Shown: positions 57,608-64,000 of the stretch, one piece after another
How the letters are laid out: every line of letters begins with the position of its first letter
Position numbering within the stretch: the first letter of the stretch is position 1
Origin: Paenibacillus sp. FSL A5-0031
Lineage (GTDB): Bacteria > Bacillota > Bacilli > Paenibacillales > Paenibacillaceae
Length of the DNA stretch: 64,000 bases
Direction of reading: 5' to 3'
NCBI RefSeq assembly: GCF_001956295.1
Contig: NZ_MRTD01000024.1
Location: 40,906-104,905 of the forward strand
Notes under the pieces: generated by a model
What the model was told of the DNA's origin: nothing
Database searches by the model: none
The model's input: the letters and a program-made list of their open reading frames with translations, nothing else
Translations under genes and position numbers: made by a program

Positions 57608-57650
57608 AAAAAAAAGCTCAGGAGCTGAAATAGGCTCCTGAGCTTTTTTT
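57608..57650. terminator. Bidirectional terminator between hemL and the PQQ-type dehydrogenase gene
   Basis: AAAAAGCTCAGGAGC and GCTCCTGAGCTTTTT are perfect arms around about 8 nt, with long A and T runs at both ends. It serves the convergent genes ending at 57591 and 57649. Confidence 0.93.
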
Positions 57651-58824
57651 ATTTTTCCTGCTTTACTATAAGCAATCGATCATCCGATGTTGACGGGTTG
57701 CCGCGGCCATCGGTATTATTCGTGATGACATAAATACGTCCGTCCTTTATCTTTACGTCACGAAGTCTTCCTTCACCTTCGAATACTCTTTCCATGTTTT
57801 TGGATGCTGGGTCATAGCGATAAAGCGCCTCGCCTACTAAAGTAGCAATCCATATTCGATTGTTCTCATCGATTGTCGCGCCTGAGGGCGCAATCGCATC
57901 TTCGCCGGTATGATAAATCGGCGTTATCATCCCTTCCTGCGCAGCGCTGCCATAAATCGCAGGCCAGCCGTAATTGCCGCCCGCTGCAATTTTATTAATC
58001 TCATCATGTCCGCCAGGATCTCCCGAAGGGCCATGCTCTGTATTAAACAACACACCTTCACTATTCCAAACAAGCCCTTGAGGATTGCGGTGTCCATAAG
58101 AATACACATAGGAGCCGGGAAACGGATTGTCCGCTGGCACCTTGCCATCTAACGTCATTCGCAAGATCTTTCCTGCAAGGCTGTTACGATCCTGTGCCAG
58201 CTCCGGCTGCTGGGCATCTCCTGTTGTTACATAAAGCAGCTTGTCGGGCCCAATCGCCAGCCGTCCGCCATCGTGATTCGCAGCACCAGGAATGCCCTCG
58301 AGCAGTGCTCGAACCTCATCCCATTGCCCGCCATTTTGTTTAATAAGCACGACTCTGTTCATTACACGACCATTTTCTTCGTAAGTATGATACGCGTAGG
58401 CCTCTCGAGACTGAGCGAAATCCGGAGCAAGCAGGAAACCTAAAAATCCGCCTTCTCCGCGGTCATGTACACTTTTGAGCAAATGAACCGCTTGACGTGT
58501 CGTCGCATCGCCATCCACCTTCACAATATTTCCTTCGCGCTCGCTTATATAAATAATATCCCCGTCAAAAGAAATGACCCAAGGCACTCGAAGCTCCTTC
58601 GCAAGTACGGTGTAAGCCTCGTCTTGCTCTTCTTGCTCTTCTTGCTCTTCTTGCTCTGACGGCTCAGTACTTTCATCAATTGCCATCGTTTTCTCAGGCT
58701 TATCCGTCGCTTCATTTACTTTTGTATTTGTTGACGACGTTTCATTCGGCTCGCATGCAACAAGCATGCCTAAACATATTGTTGTCATCATCATCGCAGC
58801 AATTCGCTTTTTCACTGTCACCAT
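57649..58824 (-). CDS. PQQ-dependent sugar dehydrogenase-like lipoprotein
   Basis: A 391-residue lipoprotein: lipobox LVAC (Cys24), an acidic linker with repeated EEQ units (about 58-67) and a glucose/sorbosone dehydrogenase propeller (about 72-391). WVISFDGDIIYISEREGNIVKV, GGFLGFLLAPDF, NHDGGRLAIGPDKLLYVTTGDA, YSYGHRNPQGLVWN and TEHGPSGDPGGHDEINKIAAGGNYGWP are diagnostic. Many family members are Asd/YliI-like aldose dehydrogenases. PQQ synthesis genes are not in the window. ATG at 58824 follows AGGAGG by 8 bp. Confidence 0.88.
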   Translation of the reverse strand: MVTVKKRIAAMMMTTICLGMLVACEPNETSSTNTKVNEATDKPEKTMAIDESTEPSEQEEQEEQEEQDEAYTVLAKELRVPWVISFDGDIIYISEREGNIVKVDGDATTRQAVHLLKSVHDRGEGGFLGFLLAPDFAQSREAYAYHTYEENGRVMNRVVLIKQNGGQWDEVRALLEGIPGAANHDGGRLAIGPDKLLYVTTGDAQQPELAQDRNSLAGKILRMTLDGKVPADNPFPGSYVYSYGHRNPQGLVWNSEGVLFNTEHGPSGDPGGHDEINKIAAGGNYGWPAIYGSAAQEGMITPIYHTGEDAIAPSGATIDENNRIWIATLVGEALYRYDPASKNMERVFEGEGRLRDVKIKDGRIYVITNNTDGRGNPSTSDDRLLIVKQEK

Positions 58825-58922
58825 CGCTCACTCCTCCTGGCTTATCTCCAGTACTTCCATGCTATTTCATTCGACAAAACACATTGTAAATCCTTGCAAA
58901 TTTACGTATTTGTATTACACCA

Positions 58923-58951
58923 TTGCATTATGGATTCACGTTGTCTATAAT
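58923..58951 (+). promoter_or_regulatory. Promoter and possible operator of the Rrf2 gene
   Basis: TTGCAT (58923-58928), 17 bp, then perfect TATAAT (58946-58951). TCTATAATG occurs at 58945-58952 and again at 58965-58972, 20 bp apart, spanning the -10 and the start point; this is a reasonable site for self-repression by the Rrf2 protein. Confidence 0.72.
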
Positions 58952-59009
58952 GGACATTGTGGATCTATAATGATTAATTACAAGTATTAAAGGAGGGTGA
59001 GTGTACCCT

Positions 59010-59495
59010 ATGCAATATTCAAAAAGTATCGGTTATGCACTTCATGCTTTAATTCACTTAGCCCATGCTGAGCGCGGCCAGAACATAGGTATTAAAGATT
59101 TATCTTCTTCTCTCGGAGTTTCAGAGAGCTACTTATCCAAGATTATGTCCAAGCTGCGGCAGGACGGCATCGTACGTGCTGTGACGGGTGCAAGCGGCGG
59201 CTACGAGCTTGCTAGAGCTGCAGATCAAATTACATTTTTTGATGTCATTCAAGTTATTGAGGGACGGCAGCCTTTATATGAGTGCTTTAATATTGACGAT
59301 CAGCATCATCATTTATTTTTTGAAGCTGAAGATTTAGAGCTTGAGTCCACTGACCATTCAGAAAATAAGGGATGTCTTGTAAAAAAAGTGATGATTGGTG
59401 CTGAACGTCATATGCAGCAGTACCTTCAGCAGCATACGATCCAGTGGGTGGTAGACTCTGCTGCCTTCAATCCATTAACACAAACCGTGAAATAA
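59010..59495 (+). CDS. Rrf2-family transcriptional regulator
   Basis: A 161-residue regulator. MQYSKSIGYALHALIHLAHAERGQNIGIKDLSSSLGVSESYLSKIMSKLRQDGIVRAVTGASGGYELAR is the Rrf2 winged helix. Only two Cys are present in the C-terminal half (YECFN and KGCLV), not the three-Cys cluster of IscR/NsrR, so an Fe-S sensor is not assured; a thiol switch is possible. The next gene encodes a thioredoxin-reductase-like flavoprotein, a common Rrf2 partner. Start choice: ATG at 59010 by family; GTG at 59001, 4 bp after AGGAGG, is also possible. Confidence 0.9.
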   Translation: MQYSKSIGYALHALIHLAHAERGQNIGIKDLSSSLGVSESYLSKIMSKLRQDGIVRAVTGASGGYELARAADQITFFDVIQVIEGRQPLYECFNIDDQHHHLFFEAEDLELESTDHSENKGCLVKKVMIGAERHMQQYLQQHTIQWVVDSAAFNPLTQTVK

Positions 59496-59555
59496 ACAAG
59501 TCTCACTACTCTTTCTGCGTAAAAATAAAATTAGCCATTCGAGAGGATGTTTAAC

Positions 59556-60470
59556 ATGGAACAAATGATCGATGCAGCAATTATTGGCGGGGGACCTGCA
59601 GGCTTGAGTGCTGCACTTGTACTAGGCAGAGCAAGAAAAAGCGTAGTTGTTATTGATGAAGGGCGTCCGCGCAACCGAGTTACTCGCGAAACTCACGGTT
59701 TTCTTACCAGAGACGGCATTAGTCCAGGCGAGTTTCGACGAGTCGCGAAGGAGCAGATTAGCGCATATCCTACGGTTCATTTTGTAGAGGATGCTGCAGT
59801 GTCGATCACTGGAACCGATGGCCATTTTCAAATTACGACCACACAAGGACAAATCTATCAAAGCAAAAAGCTGCTATTTGCAGCAGGAATGAAAGACATC
59901 CCTCTCGATATTAATGGACTGTCTGAAGTATATGGCAAAAGCGCCTTCGTCTGCCCTTATTGTGATGGCTGGGAATTAAGAGACCAACCGCTAGTCTTGA
60001 TTGTCAAAGGCGATAGAGCGCTGCACTCTGCCAAAATGCTGTCTGGTTGGACAAGCCAAATTACCATTTGTACCGATGGTCCTGATGAATGGACAGATGA
60101 GCAGCGTGAAGAGCTTAAGCTGCATAACGTTCCTACCTTCAGCTCACCTATCCTGCGTATTGAATCTAGCGATGGCATGGTGAAGCAAATTGTGCTGGAG
60201 GACGGTACTATTGTTCCGTGTACAGGAATTTTCTTTGCACCAAAGCTTGCTGCAGGCTCAGACTTGCCGCAAACATTAGGCTGCAAGGTCACTGAAGCAG
60301 GGACTGTTGTTGTTGATATGTTTGGGAAAACAAACATTCCAGGTATCTATGGCGCTGGCGATGCAGCGACGGAGCTGTATCAAGCCATTACGGCTGCTTC
60401 GATGGGATCCTTGGCTGCTGTGGGCATTAACAGCGAGCTGCTTGCAGAGGCTTGGAATAGGCGAGTTTAA
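59556..60470 (+). CDS. Thioredoxin-reductase-like FAD/NAD(P) oxidoreductase
   Basis: A 304-residue flavoprotein. The FAD motif is AAIIGGGPAGLSAALVLGRARKSVVVID (about 7-35), the redox pair CPYC is in VCPYCDGWELRD (about 132), and the C-terminal FAD block is TNIPGIYGAGDAATELYQAITAASMGSLAA. Length and CPYC place it with small TrxR-like proteins often beside Rrf2 regulators, distinct from canonical TrxB. ATG at 59556 is 9 bp after AGAGG. Probably reduces a thiol or quinone partner under the control of the Rrf2 gene. Confidence 0.9.
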   Translation: MEQMIDAAIIGGGPAGLSAALVLGRARKSVVVIDEGRPRNRVTRETHGFLTRDGISPGEFRRVAKEQISAYPTVHFVEDAAVSITGTDGHFQITTTQGQIYQSKKLLFAAGMKDIPLDINGLSEVYGKSAFVCPYCDGWELRDQPLVLIVKGDRALHSAKMLSGWTSQITICTDGPDEWTDEQREELKLHNVPTFSSPILRIESSDGMVKQIVLEDGTIVPCTGIFFAPKLAAGSDLPQTLGCKVTEAGTVVVDMFGKTNIPGIYGAGDAATELYQAITAASMGSLAAVGINSELLAEAWNRRV

Positions 60471-60485
60471 TACTTTCAAATTCAT

Positions 60486-60530
60486 AAAAAAAAAGCAGCT
60501 TTGGCAATTTATAAGCCTGGCTGCTTTTTT
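60486..60530 (+). terminator. Terminator of the Rrf2-flavoprotein operon
   Basis: AAAAAAAGCAGC and GCTGCTTTTTT are the outer arms with GGC/GCC inside. The T run ends at 60530. It may also act on the convergent inositol phosphatase gene, whose stop is 30 bp away. Confidence 0.88.
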
Positions 60531-60559
60531 GGTGTTTGTGTACACGCTGTTTATTGCGT

Positions 60560-61414
60560 TTATTCGCTTGCTTTCGCCTCGTCAAGCGCCGAGATAAGCT
60601 CCTGCTGAATGTGTCCATTAGACGCTACGATATTTCGCGTTCCCAATTCGTAAGGCTTGCCAACTGTACTCGTCACAATACCGCCCGATTCCTGAACGAG
60701 CAGCGAGCCGGCAGCAAGATCCCAGCTATTCAGTCCAATCTCCCAGAACCCGCTCAAGCGTCCTGCCGCCACATAGGCCATATGCATCGCAGCAGAGCCG
60801 GCTATACGGAGATTGCGAACCTGCGGGGCAACTGCTTGAATGCCTTTCAAATTTAAAGGCAGCGCATAATGATGGTCAGCCGGAAGACCTGTTGCAACCA
60901 AGCTGCCGCGCAGCGTATCCTCCTTGGATACCTGCATCCGTTTTCCGTGCACGTAAGCTCCCTTGCCTTTTTCGGCTACAAACAATTCATCCTTCATCGG
61001 GTCATAGACCACGCCGACGATCACCTCGCCGTTATGCGCCAAGGCAATGGACACACAGAAAAAAGGAAATCCGTGAACAAAGTTCGTTGTGCCATCAATA
61101 GGATCAACGATCCATAAATATTCAGCGTCACGGATGTTCTCCAGCGCACGCGTTGACGCTTCCGGCCCAGGCTCTACGCCTTCCTCTCCCAAAAACGAAT
61201 GATGGGGAAAATGAGTCATCACTAGATTTTTTATTAAACGCTCGGAACCTTTATCAATTTCCGTAACAAGATCATGCGAGGAATACTTTATATCAAGGCT
61301 TGCAAAGTTGCCAAGCTTCGTCTTAATCCATTCTCCTGCTTTCGACGCACAATTAATTGCGACAGCCGTAAAGCTTTTACCGCCAACGACGGAAGTACTG
61401 TTCTGATCATTCAC
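60560..61414 (-). CDS. Inositol-1-monophosphatase family protein (SuhB-like)
   Basis: A 284-residue Mg-dependent phosphatase. The metal motifs are in order: FLGEEGVEPG near 75, WIVDPIDGTTNFVHGFPFF near 102 (DPIDGT signature), and GFWEIGLNSWDLAAGSLLVQESGG near 220. It dephosphorylates inositol-1-phosphate or related substrates. Start is GTG at 61414, after GGAAGAG by about 9 bp; the ATG beginning 7 bp upstream is out of frame. Confidence 0.92.
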   Translation of the reverse strand: MNDQNSTSVVGGKSFTAVAINCASKAGEWIKTKLGNFASLDIKYSSHDLVTEIDKGSERLIKNLVMTHFPHHSFLGEEGVEPGPEASTRALENIRDAEYLWIVDPIDGTTNFVHGFPFFCVSIALAHNGEVIVGVVYDPMKDELFVAEKGKGAYVHGKRMQVSKEDTLRGSLVATGLPADHHYALPLNLKGIQAVAPQVRNLRIAGSAAMHMAYVAAGRLSGFWEIGLNSWDLAAGSLLVQESGGIVTSTVGKPYELGTRNIVASNGHIQQELISALDEAKASE

Positions 61415-61520
61415 GATCCATCACTCTTCCCTCTATGTAAATTCACGAACATTTCTATCCATGTTAAGGTCTACTACGTTTGATGCTTTTACCAAGTTTC
61501 GCATGAATACTCCAACCATA

Positions 61521-62339
61521 TCAAAATGAACGCAAGCCTTCAATGATTAATTGTCCCGCAAGCAGAAGCAGCGTCACTCTAAGCAGCCAAAGTAAGCCCT
61601 TGCCGCTCATTTTCACAGCAATTGCCGCACCCAGCTTTCCGCCGATCCAAGCTCCAGGCACTAATGCAAGCACGAGCAGCCAATCTGTTTCACCAAGATA
61701 AACGTGCATGCCGCTCCCTAGAATGGATGATAAAAAAATAATGAACATTGATGTTGCGGTCGCCATATGAGGCGGAAAACGAAATAACAGCACCATAAGG
61801 GGGACAAACAGCGACCCGCCTCCGATTCCAAATAAGCCAGACATGAGACCTACGCCAAAACCGATACCGAGTGCAGGAATAATACCATAGCTGTACGTAT
61901 GCACCTCGCCTGATGCATCGGTCATCGTTCGAACGATTGGCCACTGCTTCGTAAACGGTTTCATGTAGTCACGAGCAATTAATAATGATGCCATCAGCAG
62001 CATGAAAATACCAAATACAAGCTGGAATACGCCTGCAGGCAGCTTTCCTGTAAGCGCGGAGCCAATCATTGCTGCAGGCCCGCTGGTCACAAAAAATATC
62101 CAGCCGCTGCGGAAATCAACGATTTTACGTTTAGCATAGCTCAGTGTAGATGCAAGTGCCGTAACGACTAATACCGTTAATGATATGCCAACTGCTGTTG
62201 CATGTCCAATAGCTTCTCCCGTTAATGTGGGACCAATGAGCATTAAGACAGGAACGATAATGATACCGCCGCCAAGACCTACAATACTGCCAAACATCGC
62301 TGCTACAACGCCAAGAAGTACAAGAAGTATCCATTCCAT
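61521..62339 (-). CDS. TauE/SafE-family anion exporter
   Basis: A 272-residue membrane protein with about eight helices in two repeated halves. GSIVGLGGGIIIVPVLMLIGP near 16 and GLMSGLFGIGGGSLFVPLMVLLFRFPPHMATATSM near 163 are the paired TauE/SafE motifs. The family exports sulfite, sulfoacetate and similar organosulfur anions. ATG at 62339 follows AAGGTG. It is monocistronic by position; the substrate cannot be read from sequence. Confidence 0.92.
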   Translation of the reverse strand: MEWILLVLLGVVAAMFGSIVGLGGGIIIVPVLMLIGPTLTGEAIGHATAVGISLTVLVVTALASTLSYAKRKIVDFRSGWIFFVTSGPAAMIGSALTGKLPAGVFQLVFGIFMLLMASLLIARDYMKPFTKQWPIVRTMTDASGEVHTYSYGIIPALGIGFGVGLMSGLFGIGGGSLFVPLMVLLFRFPPHMATATSMFIIFLSSILGSGMHVYLGETDWLLVLALVPGAWIGGKLGAAIAVKMSGKGLLWLLRVTLLLLAGQLIIEGLRSF

Positions 62340-62390
62340 GCGAATTCACCTTTTCAGTTACATAATGATGCATCTATTTGAAAACGCCCG

Positions 62391-62432
62391 CTATATAATA
62401 ACACCGCCAAGGCAAGCCCTGACGGTGTTATT
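62391..62432 (-). terminator. Terminator after uvsE
   Basis: On the minus strand AATAACACCG and CGGTGTTATT are the outer arms around a CA/TG pair and about 14 nt; the tail is TTATTATATAG, a weak U tract. It lies 7 bp after the uvsE stop. Confidence 0.62.
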
Positions 62433-62438
62433 TTGCTG

Positions 62439-63461
62439 CTAATCAGCAGTAATTTCTACGCGGCCGCCATCCAACACCTTGATGCCTTCTGCGCTTGCTT
62501 CCAGTTCCTTTAAGTCTTCTATCAGCTTCATCAAAGCCTCATCCTTGCTTTTGGCTTCAAGCATGCAATCCAAATATTCAGTATTTCTAGCCGCATGACG
62601 CAAAAACTGTACAAGCGGCTCTGCTTCTACATAATCTGCATGACCACGCGGGTCAGATAAGCTTTTTGGACTGGAAGCGTGAATTTTGGGAGGGAGCTGG
62701 CTTGTACCAGCAAGGCCCAGCCGCTCTCGCTCTTTATCCCATGTTCGAACAATACGCGGCCATAAATGCTCATATAATTCGTCATCTGAGATGTCGCCTG
62801 CATTAACGGCATGATGGTGAATGTCGAGCACCATCGGAACCTCAACCTGCTCAGCCGCCTCTAGCGTTTCCATGACATTGAACGTTTTATCATCATTTTC
62901 AAGCGTAATTCGATGTTTAAAGCGAGGCGACAAGGAGCTGAACTGGCGAACAAAACGTTCACCAGCTACAACCTTGTCGCCATATGCTCCACCGATATGT
63001 ATATTGCATTTTGTCGCTTCATCAAGCCCCATTGCCTCTAGCATAAGAATATGATTGAGCAAATCCAGCTCTGATTTCGCGAGCACCTCCGGTCTAGGCG
63101 TGCTGAACACGCAGAAATGATCCGGATGAAAGGACACTCTTATTCCGTGCTTCTGCACGAACTCGCCAACTTCCTGAAATGCTGGTGCTAGCGCTTCAAA
63201 TGGATTCCACTCCAATAAGTCCTCATGAGTAGCAAGGGGTATAAGCTTTGACGAAAAGCGATACATTTGAATTTCGCTGGCTTTGCAATGCTTCAAAATC
63301 CGCAGCGTACTGCGCAGATTTTCCTCTGCTATTCTTTCCAGCTTCCGAATCCCTGCCTCGCGGTCGTTTAGCTTCGAGAAGTTCGCAAACGTCATCGTTC
63401 TCGAAGGCGATGCATTCTCAACCTGCAAGCTCATTGCGACAAAACCTAATCTGACAATCAT
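62439..63461 (-). CDS. uvsE: UV DNA damage endonuclease
   Basis: UvsE/UVDE nicks DNA 5' to UV photoproducts. The 340-residue TIM barrel shows RLGFVAMSLQVENASPSRTMTF at the start, FHPDHFCVFSTPRPEVL near 110, CNIHIGGAYGDK near 152, LENDDKTF near 182 and LDIHHHAVNAGD near 208, carrying the metal His and Glu residues of the family. The coding sequence starts at ATG 63461, 3 bp after the stop of the upstream gene, whose last codons contain GGAGAGAGG. Co-transcribed with that 105-residue unknown. Confidence 0.93.
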   Translation of the reverse strand: MIVRLGFVAMSLQVENASPSRTMTFANFSKLNDREAGIRKLERIAEENLRSTLRILKHCKASEIQMYRFSSKLIPLATHEDLLEWNPFEALAPAFQEVGEFVQKHGIRVSFHPDHFCVFSTPRPEVLAKSELDLLNHILMLEAMGLDEATKCNIHIGGAYGDKVVAGERFVRQFSSLSPRFKHRITLENDDKTFNVMETLEAAEQVEVPMVLDIHHHAVNAGDISDDELYEHLWPRIVRTWDKERERLGLAGTSQLPPKIHASSPKSLSDPRGHADYVEAEPLVQFLRHAARNTEYLDCMLEAKSKDEALMKLIEDLKELEASAEGIKVLDGGRVEITAD

Positions 63462-63464
63462 CGA

Positions 63465-63782
63465 TTAGGCCCTCTCTCCAAAAAACATTTCAAAAGCAAG
63501 CGCCGTTTGAACTTTTGATTCTTCCTCAGTCAATTTTCTCACGAGCTCCATCTCCACTTGTGTCACTTCTTCGCCTTGAAAATTAATTTCGGCGATAGAA
63601 GCTAAAATGCGGACAATCGCAATCGCTTCATTGGCTGGTGTATAAGCAATCACCTTTTGGCCAGTTGGAAATACGCGAAAGCCGCTCTTGACCATTTTGC
63701 CCCGACCATACTCCAACAATTCATAGAGCTCTTGTTCGGACTTAAATTTGCACACAGAATTAAACTCAGTTGCAAAACCCAT
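63465..63782 (-). CDS. Small conserved-looking protein upstream of uvsE, function unknown
   Basis: 105 residues, soluble, no signal peptide. MGFATEFNSVCKFKSEQELYELLEYGRGKMVKSGFRVFPTGQKVIAYTPANEAIAIVRIL looks like a small beta-barrel followed by a helical C-terminus (EEVTQVEMELVRKLTEEESKVQTALAFEM). I do not recognise the family for certain (some similarity in style to DUF2584-type proteins). ATG at 63782 follows AAAGGAGGG. It ends 3 bp before uvsE, whose ribosome binding site it contains, so both are made together; a role in DNA repair is only a guess. A 22-bp tandem repeat lies upstream. Confidence 0.78.
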   Translation of the reverse strand: MGFATEFNSVCKFKSEQELYELLEYGRGKMVKSGFRVFPTGQKVIAYTPANEAIAIVRILASIAEINFQGEEVTQVEMELVRKLTEEESKVQTALAFEMFFGERA

Positions 63783-63833
63783 ATAGTTTCCCTCCTTTCA
63801 GTGAAATTTCTACCGTGCCTTCAAAGGACTTAC

Positions 63834-64000
63834 TACCAAACCTTTAAAGGCTTATTTCAAATCTTTAAACCTTAATGTCAAACCTTTAAAACATTAATAT
63901 CAAACCTTTAAAACATTAATATCAAACCTTTAAAACATTAATATCAAACCTTTAAAACATTAATATCAAACCCTTAAACCCTTTTCAAGCTTTTCGAACC
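63834..64000. repeat. 22-bp AT-rich tandem repeat, cut by the window edge
   Basis: Four identical 22-bp units start at 63878, 63900, 63922 and 63944 (core TCAAACCTTTAAAACATTAA). Two degenerate units precede (63834, 63856) and another begins at 63966, after which the sequence diverges (TCAAACCCTTAAACCC). Each unit is about two turns of DNA. It lies 50 bp upstream of the unknown-uvsE operon and probably overlaps its promoter region. The right end is outside the window, so the copy number is not known. Confidence 0.9.

Noticed and set aside
60476..60597. Membrane-helix-like frame after the flavoprotein gene
   Set aside because: It runs through the terminator and into the 3' end of the inositol phosphatase gene, and has no start codon with a ribosome binding site.

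Overview
The window reads as chromosome of a Paenibacillus-like, spore-forming Firmicute. Evidence: strong AAGGAGG-type ribosome binding sites, several TTG and GTG starts, guanine riboswitches and PurBoxes on purine genes, a SleL/YaaH-type spore cortex enzyme, LplA/LplB/YtcP-type sugar uptake genes with a large YesN-type AraC regulator, stalk (copper amine oxidase N-terminal-like) domains, and a TgpA transglutaminase. Most genes lie on the minus strand. I see no rRNA, tRNA, CRISPR, insertion sequence or prophage.

Backbone. Read on the minus strand, the order MoxR - DUF58 - TgpA - guaA - (accessory) - purine permease - (accessory) - purE-purK-purB-purC is, from memory, the order of the B. subtilis yeaC-yeaD-yebA-guaA-pbuG-purEKBC neighbourhood, with about 11 kb and 21.7 kb of extra genes in the two gaps. 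purE and the purine permease each have a PurBox pair, a sigma-A promoter, a guanine riboswitch aptamer and an intrinsic terminator, so both guanine and PurR should control them. guaA has its own promoter with a very short leader.

Layout. 1-3.9 kb: pur operon and its control region. 4.2-11.9 kb: SleL-type glycosidase, nitroreductase, MsrAB fusion, stalk/PKD secreted protein, a coiled-coil plus phosphodiester-glycosidase pair, proline dehydrogenase. 11.9-19.0 kb: a glycan uptake unit (binding protein, two permeases, AraC regulator, GH88 hydrolase). 19.4-24.8 kb: metallophosphoesterase, DMT transporter, DeoR regulator, pxpABC oxoprolinase. 25-26.7 kb: purine permease. 26.7-29.9 kb: Fur-box iron uptake genes without an ATPase. 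30-33.5 kb: GH4 glucosidase, sugar kinase, AraC regulator and a hairpin repeat array. 33.5-37.0 kb: TetR/tiny peptide/membrane protein unit, PadR/CPBP protease pair, a secreted unknown. 37.3-44.8 kb: guaA and the transglutaminase operon. 44.8-50.3 kb: polysaccharide deacetylase, stalk protein, metNIQ. 50.7-64 kb: secreted unknown, peroxiredoxin, three-gene ABC-2 exporter, LCP protein, hemL, PQQ-type dehydrogenase, Rrf2/flavoprotein pair, inositol phosphatase, TauE exporter, uvsE with an upstream unknown gene, and a 22-bp tandem repeat running off the right edge.

I found no clearly new multi-gene system. The most interesting items are regulatory or repetitive: a purE riboswitch whose terminator lies about 220 nt from the aptamer with visible long-range complementarity; a hairpin array in A-B-B-A order; four 18-bp repeats spaced 51, 62 and 51 bp beside tgpA; the 22-bp tandem array; a 27-codon membrane peptide gene fitted exactly between a TetR gene and a membrane protein gene; and a metNIQ promoter with no room for an S-box. 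All assignments come from reading the sequence and family knowledge; no searches were run.
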